Shown: one piece after another, positions 8,852 through 16,676 of the stretch
Layout of the letters: every line of letters starts with the position of its first letter
How positions within the stretch are numbered: the stretch's first letter is position 1
Source: a virus
IMG/VR virus record: IMGVR_UViG_3300050138_000232
Span: 1-60,365 of that record
Direction: 5' to 3' (one strand)
Length of the DNA: 60,365 bases
Notes under the pieces: generated by a model
Seen by the model: the letters and a program-made list of their open reading frames with translations, nothing else
What the model was told of the DNA's origin: nothing
Databases searched by the model: none
Position numbers and translations under genes: made by a program

Positions 8852-9603
8852 TCATCGACTCCTTCATATTCAACGACGAACTGGAAATGCTTTCGTTCAG
8901 GCTTAAGTATTTATGGGATGTCGTCGACAAGTTTGTAATCGTCGAAGCTGATAATACTTTCTCTGGAAAAGAGAAGTCGTTTAACTTCAGCAACGGCGAT
9001 TTCAAATGGGCGATGGACAAGATAGTTTACTTCCCAATCCGGATCGACACGGATGCAAATCCTTGGGTTGTTGAACACCGGCAGCGACGGGCGATCATTG
9101 ACGCCTGTCATGGGTTTTCCGATATCGACATTCTAATGTTGAGTGACATTGATGAAATCCCGTCGACACAGGCGGTTGAGTTCAGGAGAGACAACGCTCT
9201 TCTCTATCCTCTCACTTGCGATCAACTCGTAATTCCTTACAAGCTCGACTTCTGTCGTGAAGATATCGGCTGGCGCGGAACGATCATGTGCGATCTCGGT
9301 TATGCTCGCGAGATGGGAACACAGACGCTTCGCAATATGCGTCAACAGTTCTCACCCTTCCCGCAAGGCGGTTGGCATCTCACCTACTTCGGAGGGCTTG
9401 AACAGATCGTAAGTAAAGTGAAATCGTATTCACATCAGGAAAATAATAAGGAAGAATTTCTTGAGGGAGGGCACATCTCTAAATGTATTGAGACTGGTTC
9501 CAGTTTGTTCAAAGAAAACGCGGCGACCGGAATGACAAGGGTTGATAAATCCTTTTACCCTACTAACTTTATAGACAAGGCACCGGAAGGATGGTGGTTA
9601 TGA
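8848..9603 (+). CDS. Glycosyltransferase family 17-like protein
   Basis: 251 residues. It opens with IIDSFIFNDELEMLSFRLKYLWDVVDKFVIVEADNTFSG, the clear signature of GT17 (beta-1,4-GlcNAc transferase-like) proteins seen in phages and polysaccharide clusters. DIDILMLSDIDEIPS is the DxD donor/metal motif, and GWHLTYFGG follows. It likely adds a sugar to the product of the upstream enzymes. It ends the enzymatic part of the operon. Confidence 0.85.
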   Translation: MIIDSFIFNDELEMLSFRLKYLWDVVDKFVIVEADNTFSGKEKSFNFSNGDFKWAMDKIVYFPIRIDTDANPWVVEHRQRRAIIDACHGFSDIDILMLSDIDEIPSTQAVEFRRDNALLYPLTCDQLVIPYKLDFCREDIGWRGTIMCDLGYAREMGTQTLRNMRQQFSPFPQGGWHLTYFGGLEQIVSKVKSYSHQENNKEEFLEGGHISKCIETGSSLFKENAATGMTRVDKSFYPTNFIDKAPEGWWL

Positions 9604-9821
9604 TAGCGTCCAGCTTAACCTCTTATGACTTCCGCAACTGGCGCCTGAAGATGGGGTACGGACATAAGCTCTGCGCGAAGAGTCTTGGTATATCTATCAG
9701 CAGCGTTTTCGCTTACGAGTCCGGACGGCGTAAGGAAGGCGACGTGAAGATCCCTATAACCGTCGCTCTGGCGATGTCCGCGCTTGAACATGATCTTAAA
9801 CCTTATGGAGAACACTTATGA
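9600..9821 (+). CDS. Short XRE-like HTH protein (paralogue of 10198 gene)
   Basis: 73 residues from MIASSLTSYDFRNWR; the ATG at 9600 overlaps the GT17 stop, preferred over one at 9591. A helix-turn-helix is suggested by LCAKSLGISISSVFAYESGRR. It aligns end to end with the protein at 10198 (F..WR..LG, A..LG, Y..G.R..GD..IP..VALAM.A.E..L.P). Both are candidate DNA-binding regulators of this phage. Confidence 0.7.
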   Translation: MIASSLTSYDFRNWRLKMGYGHKLCAKSLGISISSVFAYESGRRKEGDVKIPITVALAMSALEHDLKPYGEHL

Positions 9822-10147
9822 TTACAATTATTCCTGTCAAGAATGCCAGTATTCCTTCTCACAAGGAGGACTTTCTTAAAAGCGTCAAGGCTCAGGCTTC
9901 GTCTGAAGACGCGTATGAGATTGTCGAAGATGGCGTAATATCCGCAGACAGCAAGATTCAGATATATCTCCCGGACGATTGTTTGATATTGGCGAACTCG
10001 TGGGACAAGTATATTAATTACGCCATCGAGCACGGTGGAGCGATCGACGAGGCATTTGTCATTCGCCGTCTCGGGTTAATCGCCCGCACGGATAATGGTA
10101 TATTTCCGGGTATCGATATAAAATTGTCAGCAAATTCCACACAGTAG
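9818..10147 (+). CDS. Hypothetical protein
   Basis: 109 residues beginning MITIIPVKNASIPSHKEDFL, mixed alpha/beta, no transmembrane segment, no motif recognised. It is coupled by ATGA to the HTH gene and is the last gene of the left operon, 50 bp before the promoter at 10161. A role in packaging initiation or DNA binding is possible from position but unsupported. Confidence 0.65.
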   Translation: MITIIPVKNASIPSHKEDFLKSVKAQASSEDAYEIVEDGVISADSKIQIYLPDDCLILANSWDKYINYAIEHGGAIDEAFVIRRLGLIARTDNGIFPGIDIKLSANSTQ

Positions 10148-10160
10148 GTATTTTAATATA

Positions 10161-10197
10161 TTGTCCCCCTAGTGGTAGTTTGCTATGCTGTTATCCC
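10161..10197 (+). promoter_or_regulatory. Palindrome-containing promoter of the 10198 HTH gene
   Basis: TTGTCC (-35) and TATGCT (-10) are 17 bp apart. The spacer and -35 hold the palindrome copy CCCCCTAGTGGTAGTTTG, which is identical over 18 bases to the one at 59594. The -10 ends 8 nt before the ATG and there is no Shine-Dalgarno, so a leaderless or nearly leaderless transcript is predicted. Confidence 0.6.
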
Positions 10198-10422
10198 ATG
10201 ACAACCAAAACAAGCAAGGCTTTCAACTCGTGGCGCAGACGTCTGGGATTAACTCAGACAGAGGCAGCGAAAGCATTGGGTATGGGGAGAAACACAGTCG
10301 CAGTGTACGATTTAGGAAAGCGATGGGACGGTGAAGGGGATATACCGAGGGATATAGAAGTACCACTGGTCGTCTTACTCGCCTGCACTGCCGTTGAACA
10401 AAACCTGCAACCGGTAAGGTGA
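10198..10422 (+). CDS. Short XRE-like HTH regulator
   Basis: 74 residues from MTTKTSKAFNSWRRRLGLTQTEAAKALGMGRNTVAVYDLGKR, a textbook XRE recognition region (LTQTEAAKALGMGRNTVAVY). Chosen start 10198 follows TATCCC and gives a family-like N terminus. It resembles the protein at 9600. The operator palindrome in its promoter suggests it could regulate itself and the other loci carrying the same site. Confidence 0.8.
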   Translation: MTTKTSKAFNSWRRRLGLTQTEAAKALGMGRNTVAVYDLGKRWDGEGDIPRDIEVPLVVLLACTAVEQNLQPVR

Positions 10423-10423
10423 T

Positions 10424-10630
10424 ATGCTTGTAAAATTAGGCGGAGTCTGGGTAGACCCTAGAATTATTGGCTACATGAATCCAACGCTCGGGTCGGTAGC
10501 TGTTTCGACAAGCCTCGGCTCTTTCGTTGCGCACGGAGTTGCTGACGAGTTTGCTGAAATAGTAAATAACGCCCTCAACCAGCAGAGTTTTGGAGGGGAA
10601 GTTGAAGCCGAAGAACCCGCTACCCCTTAA
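10424..10630 (+). CDS. Hypothetical protein
   Basis: 68 residues, MLVKLGGVWVDPRIIGYMNPTLGSVAVST.., soluble, with an acidic tail. No domain recognised. It begins 1 nt after the HTH gene and overlaps the next gene by 29 bases in another frame, consistent with one transcript reaching the terminase. Confidence 0.6.
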   Translation: MLVKLGGVWVDPRIIGYMNPTLGSVAVSTSLGSFVAHGVADEFAEIVNNALNQQSFGGEVEAEEPATP

Positions 10631-10928
10631 GATAAATCTTGGTTATCAGGATATAAGCATCGTCCCTTACGAGTTTATTAACAACGAGCAGGGCGCTTAT
10701 TCGTCTGACAGTAGCGAGATCCGTATTCAGAAAGACATGAGTCCTGTCGAGACGTTGAACACAATGTTGCACGAGTGCTTGCATGCCTGTGTATATGTCT
10801 ACGGATTGAAGGAAGAATTCAAAGACGATGAGCATGAAGAGAAGGTGATCAACGCTTTGGGTAATGCAATGACTGAATTGTTCAGGCGCAATCCTAAGAT
10901 GATCGGTTGGATTGGGGAGCAGATCTGA
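10602..10928 (+). CDS. Small zincin-like protein with HExxH motif
   Basis: 108 residues. HECLHACVYVYG contains HExxH, the zinc site of metallopeptidases, followed by an acidic DDEHEEKVINALGNAM segment that could give the third ligand. The start is taken as TTG at 10602, 5 nt after GGAGG at 10592. Such proteins are common next to phage terminases; activity is inferred only. Confidence 0.65.
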   Translation: MKPKNPLPLKINLGYQDISIVPYEFINNEQGAYSSDSSEIRIQKDMSPVETLNTMLHECLHACVYVYGLKEEFKDDEHEEKVINALGNAMTELFRRNPKMIGWIGEQI

Positions 10929-12811
10929 TGGCTCTTATAAAACAAGAATGGGTTCCCTTATTCCGTGAATTTATTCGTTATATACGGATTAACTCAAAGG
11001 AAGTCCAAGCTGTCGACAAGTTGGGAGCACCTTTAGTTCTATGGCCATCGCAAGAATTAGCTTTAAAAACAATCGTACATGGTCTTGAACGCGACATTCA
11101 CACCTTTATGTTTGGGAAAGCAAGACAGCAGGGAATTAGCACATTCTTTGAAGTGCTCGACATATTCTGGCTGGCAACTCACGATAGTATGATGGGCGCT
11201 TATGTTATCGATAAGGATAAGAACTTACCGGCTATACGAGATAAAATAAAAAGATACTTTAATTCGTTTCCGTTAGGGTTCTTTGGAAAGAAATTTAGAA
11301 TCGAAAGCAACAATAAAGATTTTATGCTTTTTAGTAATGGAAGTAGGCTTGACTTTCTCACCGCAGGCGTCGGTAAGAAAGAGACGCATTGGGGGGAAGG
11401 AAAAGGTTATATAAGTGCACACCTCACTGAGGTGGCTAAATACGGCAATGCTGAAGGACTGGCTTCTTTCAGAGCGACTCTTTCAGAGACTCATCCAGAC
11501 AGACTCGCTATTTATGAATCGACTTCGAATGGCATGAATCATTGGCGTGAAATGGCTCAAGAATTTGATGAGGACGAATTCAGAAAATGTAAGACGTTCA
11601 TAGGTTTTTGGGGGAATCCGAATAACGCGATTAAGAAAGGTTCTCCTGCGTATCAGGTGTTTGGTACTGCTGAACCTGATCACGTAGAGCAGGAACTTAT
11701 CGATAAGGTGAAAGACGATTACGGATTTAAAGTTTCAAGAGAACAACTCGCTTGGTATCGTCAAGAACATAGAAGCAGCAATAGTTTAGAATCTCTTCAC
11801 CAGAACTATCCTTGGACCATCGAAGAATCATTTGTCGCAACTGGGCACTCGTTCTTCCAAATGGGGATTCTCCAAGAGGAATTCGAGAAATGCCGACTCA
11901 TTCCGTTCAAGGCTTATAAATATATTATCGGCAACGACTTCTGGTCAGTCGTGTGCGAACCGATTACCGATGAGAACCGCGCCGGAGAAATAACCCTTCG
12001 CGTATGGGAAGAACCGGTCGAAGATGCAGTGTATGTCATCGGTTGCGATCCTGCGCACGGACGCGACGAGCTCAATGATCGACATGCAATTACCGTCATG
12101 CGCTGCTTCGGCGACAAGATGCTGCAGGTCGCTGAGTATGCGGATAACGAGACCGGCACACGGCAAGCGGCTTGGGTACTCTCTCATCTCGCAGGCGCCT
12201 ATAAAAACTGCGTGGTCAATGTTGAAGCCGCTCCGGGCCCGGGCGGCGTCATCATGAACGAACTGGAAAATCTCCGCGAGCGTATGAATATCGACCCTCA
12301 GTTCGACGCAACCACAGGACGTAACGCCAACTGGGACGACTTCTTAAGCACGGCGCGTTGGTATATCTATAAGAAGCCCGATCACTTTGCCCCCGGATTT
12401 GTTAAAGGTTGGGAAAGTAATTTCAAAACCAAAGTGCAGATCATGGAGCAGCTCCGTGACAAATTCGTAACTGGTTGTATTATAATACAAAGCAAGCCGC
12501 TTGTTGAAGAAATGATGGATGTCATACGCGACGGCGACTCGATTGGCGCCCCCGAATCGGCCAAAGACGATCGCGTCATAGCTCTAGCCTTGTGTAACAG
12601 GGCGTGGATCGATTCGTTAATGATGTCTTTGCTCGCGCAGGGAGAGACTTATGAGTCCTATTTAAGGACTGAGAACGGGGAACCGGTGGACAAATCGCTA
12701 AAATTCGTGAATAATATAGTTTCCACATTCTTCAAAAATGCCGAAGAAATGGCCGACACGCCTCAGATACCTGCTCATAAGCAGTGGTTATACGACAAAG
12801 GATTTATGTAG
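10928..12811 (+). CDS. terL: Terminase large subunit (packaging ATPase and nuclease)
   Basis: 627 residues. The Walker A-like loop is ARQQGIST (65-72), Walker B ends ...SAHLTEVA near 163-170, and the coupling motif is ESTSNG (197-202). The C-terminal RNase H-like nuclease has acidic residues in VIGCDPAHGRDELNDRHA, NVEAAPGPGG and AKDDRVIAL. It translocates DNA into the procapsid and cuts it. Start 10928 overlaps the previous TGA and follows GGGGAG; an earlier TTG at 10907 adds seven residues without support. No small terminase subunit could be identified nearby. Confidence 0.93.
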   Translation: MALIKQEWVPLFREFIRYIRINSKEVQAVDKLGAPLVLWPSQELALKTIVHGLERDIHTFMFGKARQQGISTFFEVLDIFWLATHDSMMGAYVIDKDKNLPAIRDKIKRYFNSFPLGFFGKKFRIESNNKDFMLFSNGSRLDFLTAGVGKKETHWGEGKGYISAHLTEVAKYGNAEGLASFRATLSETHPDRLAIYESTSNGMNHWREMAQEFDEDEFRKCKTFIGFWGNPNNAIKKGSPAYQVFGTAEPDHVEQELIDKVKDDYGFKVSREQLAWYRQEHRSSNSLESLHQNYPWTIEESFVATGHSFFQMGILQEEFEKCRLIPFKAYKYIIGNDFWSVVCEPITDENRAGEITLRVWEEPVEDAVYVIGCDPAHGRDELNDRHAITVMRCFGDKMLQVAEYADNETGTRQAAWVLSHLAGAYKNCVVNVEAAPGPGGVIMNELENLRERMNIDPQFDATTGRNANWDDFLSTARWYIYKKPDHFAPGFVKGWESNFKTKVQIMEQLRDKFVTGCIIIQSKPLVEEMMDVIRDGDSIGAPESAKDDRVIALALCNRAWIDSLMMSLLAQGETYESYLRTENGEPVDKSLKFVNNIVSTFFKNAEEMADTPQIPAHKQWLYDKGFM

Positions 12812-12820
12812 GAGATTGTT

Positions 12821-13339
12821 ATGGCAGGACCAGGAAGACCTAAGAAACACCCCGCAGCAGACTTGCATTTCCAACCAGCTTCAACAGAGGAGCCGATGGT
12901 CGCAGTAGAAGAAAACCCTACGACTGCCCCATCTGCAGAAATCCAGGAGAACCCAGAAGTCTCTACGAATTCTATGCACTATGGGGATGTTCAGTCAGAT
13001 GCTCAGAGTGTGGACATGACAACGATCTCTCCTATAGAGGAGAAAATCCAACAATTAATTGAAGAGAGTCGTCCTGTCGAAAACGTCATTGATCATATCG
13101 ATGAGAACGGCTGGCATATCGTAGACACGGAGATTGTGATCCAGATTCCTCCTCGCAACGGGACGCCTATCAGAGTGTCGGAAACTGTAACTGGAGAAGG
13201 CATCCTTGCTTTCTGGAGACGAACAAGAGCATTCGCTAATGCTACACGCAGATGGTCAGACAGCGGTAAATGGGTAGATTTTTCAACAGGTTTAGATTTA
13301 AAATTCGTTCCTAAATATTGGAAACCCCGTCATGTATAA
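12821..13339 (+). CDS. Hypothetical virion-region protein
   Basis: 172 residues starting MAGPGRPKKHPAADLH. The first 100 residues are Pro/Glu/Thr-rich and probably disordered; the C terminus (VDTEIVIQIPPRNGTPIRVSETVTGEGILAFWRRTRAFANATRRWSDSGKW) is ordered and basic. It overlaps the next gene by 8 bases. Position between terminase and portal suggests a head-completion or packaging accessory, without direct evidence. Confidence 0.7.
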   Translation: MAGPGRPKKHPAADLHFQPASTEEPMVAVEENPTTAPSAEIQENPEVSTNSMHYGDVQSDAQSVDMTTISPIEEKIQQLIEESRPVENVIDHIDENGWHIVDTEIVIQIPPRNGTPIRVSETVTGEGILAFWRRTRAFANATRRWSDSGKWVDFSTGLDLKFVPKYWKPRHV

Positions 13340-13895
13340 AAGTTCGTATCGCTGTTCCGATTGTAAATATCAGTTCGAAAAGATTACAAAAAATCTTCCA
13401 AAGAAGGAGCCTAATTGCCCTAAATGTAAGAAAATGAACCGCGTTAATTTCAAGAGCTCTGTTTCAGACAAGACGCATCCTATGAAGCAGGAACCTGAGT
13501 TTTTCGTCGGGGGTACTCCTGATAATCCCAAACAATCCTGTAGTGTCGGAGGAGCATCGAACTTCAACAAAGCGTGGGACATGACGCAGGAGATGGTGGC
13601 TCAGGATTACCAGCTTACTGATTTAAACACTAATCTTCGCACCGGCGACAACATGGTGCCGAAGCTCCGTCCGGACTTGGAGACAAAGGTTGATTCGGTA
13701 TTCGCTGCTCAGAAGCCGGTTATGGGGCAAGACTTGTCCGCTACGTTAAACAAGAATCTGACTCGCCAGATAAATGCAGGAGCCTTTAAAAACTACGGCG
13801 GATCCGGCGATGTCGTAGCTCGCCAGCAAAATAGCGGGTTTAAACCGACTACAAATATCATCATGGAACACAATAAAGGCGATAAGTTAAATTGA
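13332..13895 (+). CDS. Zinc-ribbon protein upstream of portal
   Basis: 187 residues. The N terminus YRCSDCKYQFEK..EPNCPKCKKMNRV is a four-cysteine zinc ribbon of the FmdB/regulatory type; the rest is low-complexity and rich in Asn, Gln and Lys. The stop overlaps the TTG start of the portal gene. The function is unknown. Confidence 0.75.
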   Translation: MYKSSYRCSDCKYQFEKITKNLPKKEPNCPKCKKMNRVNFKSSVSDKTHPMKQEPEFFVGGTPDNPKQSCSVGGASNFNKAWDMTQEMVAQDYQLTDLNTNLRTGDNMVPKLRPDLETKVDSVFAAQKPVMGQDLSATLNKNLTRQINAGAFKNYGGSGDVVARQQNSGFKPTTNIIMEHNKGDKLN

Positions 13896-15724
13896 AAATA
13901 CCTGGCAAAAACGTCGGCGCATTCGCTAAAGAGGTCTTGGACCAATGCACGGCGTCGAAACCGGAACGACTACAACGGGGTAGTACATTCAGAAATATTT
14001 ATCTCACAGGTTCTGAACAAGGTGAAGCGTCACCGTATAACGAAGTATTTGCATTTATTGATAATTTAGGTTCTTTTCTCTATAGCGCTGTCGAACTGAA
14101 ATTCAATATTGACTGCTATGGATCGGCAAGCGTTGCTGATCGCGCCAAGATGCGAGCCGCGTCTTCTGAGTTTTACAAACAGTTCCGTCGCAGTAACACC
14201 GACACCTTACTGGAATCGGCTGTGACATGGGGATTGGTCAAGGGAAAAACCTTTATAAAGAACGCATGGACGTCGCAAGGCTTCAAAGACGTGATGATTC
14301 AGCCTGAAATGATGGGTGTTTTAGAGGAGAATCTTGATCATTTAGACGATCAGGACGCGTTCAGTCATACAACATATCTGACTCCGAACAAATTATACCG
14401 CATGCTGCGTACCAACCCTGGACGCGAAGAAATCATGCGAAAAGCGATGAAATACTCGATTCAGGGCAATAAAGGTGATGATCCTGAGCATGAGAACACC
14501 CTTCGACAGATCGTTGTCGGCGGTCTCCAGCCTTACAACATGATCGGTCAGCAGGCGTCTACGGCTCGCGGGCAGGTAAGATGGCTCGACGCGCCTGGTC
14601 CGCAGTTTGCTCCTGAAGTGATGGAGAGTTTAATCCCTATCCACGAACTATGGATTTGGGATGATGAACGGGATAATGAAAAAGACGGGCTCGACGGCGA
14701 GTATACTACCATCCAATTTATCGGGCAGGACGTTGTACTCGCTGGCGAACTCACACACCGCAATCTATTCGCCGATCAATACGAGCCTCAGAATAAAGAA
14801 AAGAAAAAGGAACCGTCTATACATAATCCTCTCGCAGGACATCATCCGTTCATAGAGATATGTCCGAATCCTCTTGATGGTTATTTCTGGGGACGGTCGG
14901 AGTTATGCAACGTTGCTCTTTTGCAGAAATATATCAACGCTCGTGTTGAAGGTATCAACCAGATGCTCCGGCGCCAGGAAGATCCTCCAAAATTCTTCAC
15001 AGGCGTGAGCGGTATAAAACAAGCTGCGTATAGCATGATAAAAAAAGCTGGCGGCTACATGACCGATTCGAATCCGAATGCGAAAGTTGTAGATCTGGCA
15101 CCGGCGCTCCCTGAAGGTTTGTGGGAATCACTGCACGAGTTCCAGGCGATGTTCGATCGCATGGCGGGATTCACAGCAACGATGAGCGGACGTGGCGATA
15201 AAGGAGTTCGTTCAGGTTCTCATTCTGACGCGCTAACTCGCAACGCTTCCCCGCGTTTTAAAGACAGAGCACTTTTAGTCGAACGACAGCTCGAAAACCT
15301 CGGCGCGTTGAAACTAGATATGCTTAAAGCGCATGTCGCTTATCCAATAACCGCGTGGGTAGGGAAAAAAGACGGGGGTATTCAAGGTAGCCTCCCTCCA
15401 AGCGATCCCACGGAACAGGCTCCTGCCCCCGGCATGGTCCCGATGGAATTCACATTCTATGACCTACCGGAAAACTGCAAAGTCGTTGTAGATAGCCATT
15501 CGAGCAGTCCTGCATTCGGCGAAGAAACTCGCCACTTGATGTTCGACTTGTTCAAAGTTGGTGCTGTTAAACCTGAACGGTTAGTCGAACATCTGCATCC
15601 CCCCGGAGCAGACGAGATGATCCAGGACATTGAAAGAGCGGCAGCAGAAAAAGCGGCGTTTGCAGCAGCACATCCTGAGTTGGCAGTAGAAGCCGAAGCT
15701 AAAGGCAAAAAGAAGAAACACTAG
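13892..15724 (+). CDS. Portal protein
   Basis: 610 residues, placed directly after terminase as in podoviruses. It carries long helical segments and an MLRRQEDPPKFF..AAYSMIKKAGGYM region typical of portal wings and stem. The C terminus is Ala/Glu-rich and ends in KGKKKKH, as in barrel tails of portals. A dodecameric ring at the unique capsid vertex is expected. The start is TTG within TTGA shared with the upstream stop. A weak ACTACC-like site at 13969 falls inside codons 26-31 and may be chance. Confidence 0.85.
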   Translation: MKIPGKNVGAFAKEVLDQCTASKPERLQRGSTFRNIYLTGSEQGEASPYNEVFAFIDNLGSFLYSAVELKFNIDCYGSASVADRAKMRAASSEFYKQFRRSNTDTLLESAVTWGLVKGKTFIKNAWTSQGFKDVMIQPEMMGVLEENLDHLDDQDAFSHTTYLTPNKLYRMLRTNPGREEIMRKAMKYSIQGNKGDDPEHENTLRQIVVGGLQPYNMIGQQASTARGQVRWLDAPGPQFAPEVMESLIPIHELWIWDDERDNEKDGLDGEYTTIQFIGQDVVLAGELTHRNLFADQYEPQNKEKKKEPSIHNPLAGHHPFIEICPNPLDGYFWGRSELCNVALLQKYINARVEGINQMLRRQEDPPKFFTGVSGIKQAAYSMIKKAGGYMTDSNPNAKVVDLAPALPEGLWESLHEFQAMFDRMAGFTATMSGRGDKGVRSGSHSDALTRNASPRFKDRALLVERQLENLGALKLDMLKAHVAYPITAWVGKKDGGIQGSLPPSDPTEQAPAPGMVPMEFTFYDLPENCKVVVDSHSSSPAFGEETRHLMFDLFKVGAVKPERLVEHLHPPGADEMIQDIERAAAEKAAFAAAHPELAVEAEAKGKKKKH

Positions 15725-16248
15725 AGCCAACCCCAAGCTTCTCCTCGATGAATCTGACTTATAGCACCTCTGGTTACTTTGAATTTTTCAGCAACTACTC
15801 TGTGAGAATGACCTTCTCTAATCATCTCTCTTATTTCTAATATTTTGCAGTCATCTAGTTTCGAGTTTGGATGTTTGGTTCCTCTTAGAGTTCTTCCGTG
15901 TCTTACAGAATCTTCGCCGTTTTCTTTCAGCGTTCCCCATCTCAGATTAGAAACTTTGTTGTTAGCAGGGTTCCCGTCCGAGTGTAAAACATACGGCTTA
16001 TTCGCAGGCTGATGACTAATGAAGTTTTCTGCAACAAGTCTGTGTATAAGATATAATTTTGGCTTCGAGTCCTTAGTTAGATTGACAAGCAGATGCCCGT
16101 ATTTTCCACATTTCTTAAGACTAAGAATCTTCTTATGATTTCTGATTTTGCCGAAAGAAGATATATCATAGATACTTTCGTATCCAATAAGAGGTCGCCA
16201 TTGCTCATTGATGTTATTATGTAAAGCGGATATTATTTCAGAAGTCAT
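15721..16248 (-). CDS. NUMOD4/HNH homing endonuclease
   Basis: 175 residues. The N terminus EQWRPLIGYESIYDISSFGKIRNHKKI is a NUMOD4 module, followed by HNH_3 (LIHRLVAENFI..PYVLHSDGNPANNKVSNLRWGTLKEN) and a C-terminal HTH (CKILEIREMIREGHSHRVVAEKFKVTRGAISQIHRG). It is the only minus-strand gene inside the 10-40 kb late block and its stop overlaps the portal stop by four bases. It is probably a recently acquired free-standing homing gene. Confidence 0.9.
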   Translation of the reverse strand: MTSEIISALHNNINEQWRPLIGYESIYDISSFGKIRNHKKILSLKKCGKYGHLLVNLTKDSKPKLYLIHRLVAENFISHQPANKPYVLHSDGNPANNKVSNLRWGTLKENGEDSVRHGRTLRGTKHPNSKLDDCKILEIREMIREGHSHRVVAEKFKVTRGAISQIHRGEAWGWL

Positions 16249-16276
16249 GATCGTACTCCAATACGTTTGTGATTAG

Positions 16277-16310
16277 AAAGGTCAGATGCGCTGAAACGCT
16301 CTGGCCTTTT
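16277..16310. terminator. Strong intrinsic terminator after the portal/HNH region
   Basis: AAAGGTCAGA and TCTGGCCTTT form a 10-bp stem with a single G-T pair around a 13-nt loop, followed by T. The A-rich left edge makes it work in both directions. It separates portal transcription from the unit at 16355. Confidence 0.75.
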
Positions 16311-16354
16311 GCAATTTATATGTCTATGCGTCCAAAATCAATACTGAAAGTATA

Positions 16355-16393
16355 ACTACCCCCACGTAGTCATAACTACCCCTACGGGGTACA
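16355..16393. promoter_or_regulatory. Two tandem ACTACC palindromes
   Basis: ACTACCCCCACGTAGT (16355-16370) and ACTACCCCTACGGGGTACA (16375-16393) start 20 bp apart, i.e. about two helical turns, on the same face. They lie upstream of a possible promoter (TTTACT, 16 bp, TATAGA at 16430) for the 17-residue peptide unit. This is the only place with two copies. Confidence 0.65.
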
Positions 16394-16407
16394 ACTGGTT
16401 GATTTGC

Positions 16408-16435
16408 TTTACTTTTTTATTGTTTTTATTATAGA
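16408..16435 (+). promoter_or_regulatory. Candidate promoter for the structured peptide unit
   Basis: TTTACT at 16408-16413 and TATAGA at 16430-16435 are separated by 16 bp in a T-rich tract. A start near 16442 would give a leader of about 105 nt before the small gene at 16548. The -35 match is moderate. Confidence 0.45.
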
Positions 16436-16454
16436 ATGCCGATATATTGACAAT

Positions 16455-16544
16455 GCGATTGAGGTTCTCAATCGCCTGACCGTGCAGACCACGGTTCGGA
16501 ATGCGGGATGGTACTGACTTCTCCTGCATCTCATAACGGAGATG
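16455..16544 (+). ncRNA. Structured 5' leader with four hairpins
   Basis: Perfect stems: GCGATTGAG/CTCAATCGC (16455-16475, 3-nt loop) and ACCGTG/CACGGT (16479-16495). Then ATGCGGGA pairs with TCCTGCAT (16501-16529, one wobble), and CATCTC pairs with GAGATG (16527-16544). The last two share three bases, so they exclude each other, and the last one buries the GGAG ribosome site at 16538. This looks like an RNA switch controlling the peptide at 16548, or the body of a small RNA. I match it to no known riboswitch class. Confidence 0.5.
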
Positions 16545-16547
16545 AAA

Positions 16548-16601
16548 ATGAACGCCATGTTTCGTAAAGGCCGTAAAGGCAAGCGCAAAGGCCGTAAGTA
16601 G
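16548..16601 (+). CDS. 17-residue Lys/Arg-rich peptide
   Basis: MNAMFRKGRKGKRKGRK, with 10 of 17 residues Lys or Arg and a repeated K/R-G pattern. GGAG at 16538 is 6 nt before the ATG; an internal ATG at 16557 also fits. The gene is followed by a hairpin CGTAAGTA/TACTTACG overlapping its stop and then by a terminator, so it is the only product of its transcript. A DNA- or RNA-binding peptide is suggested by charge alone. Confidence 0.6.
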   Translation: MNAMFRKGRKGKRKGRK

Positions 16602-16612
16602 TTTTACTTACG
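16593..16612 (+). repeat. Perfect hairpin over the stop codon of the small peptide
   Basis: CGTAAGTA, loop GTTT, TACTTACG. The stem overlaps the TAG at 16599. It could protect the RNA end or mark a processing site. Confidence 0.6.
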
Positions 16613-16625
16613 CTTAAGCAAATAG

Positions 16626-16655
16626 ACGGCAGGGCCAACGTCCTGCCGTTTCTAT
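16626..16655 (+). terminator. Intrinsic terminator closing the small peptide unit
   Basis: ACGGCAGG and CCTGCCGT make an 8-bp GC-rich stem with an 8-nt loop, followed by TTCTAT. It would end the approximately 210-nt transcript before the gene at 16677. Confidence 0.75.
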
Positions 16656-16676
16656 ACTAAAATTAAGGAATCGTTA

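Noticed and set aside
13969-13984. ACTACC-like site inside the portal gene
   Set aside because: It is shorter, lies in coding DNA about 75 bp after the start and has no promoter boxes; it may be chance, so it is not counted with the operators.
16455-16544. tRNA gene
   Set aside because: Stem order and loop sizes do not give acceptor, D, anticodon and T arms, and there is no CCA-proximal stem.
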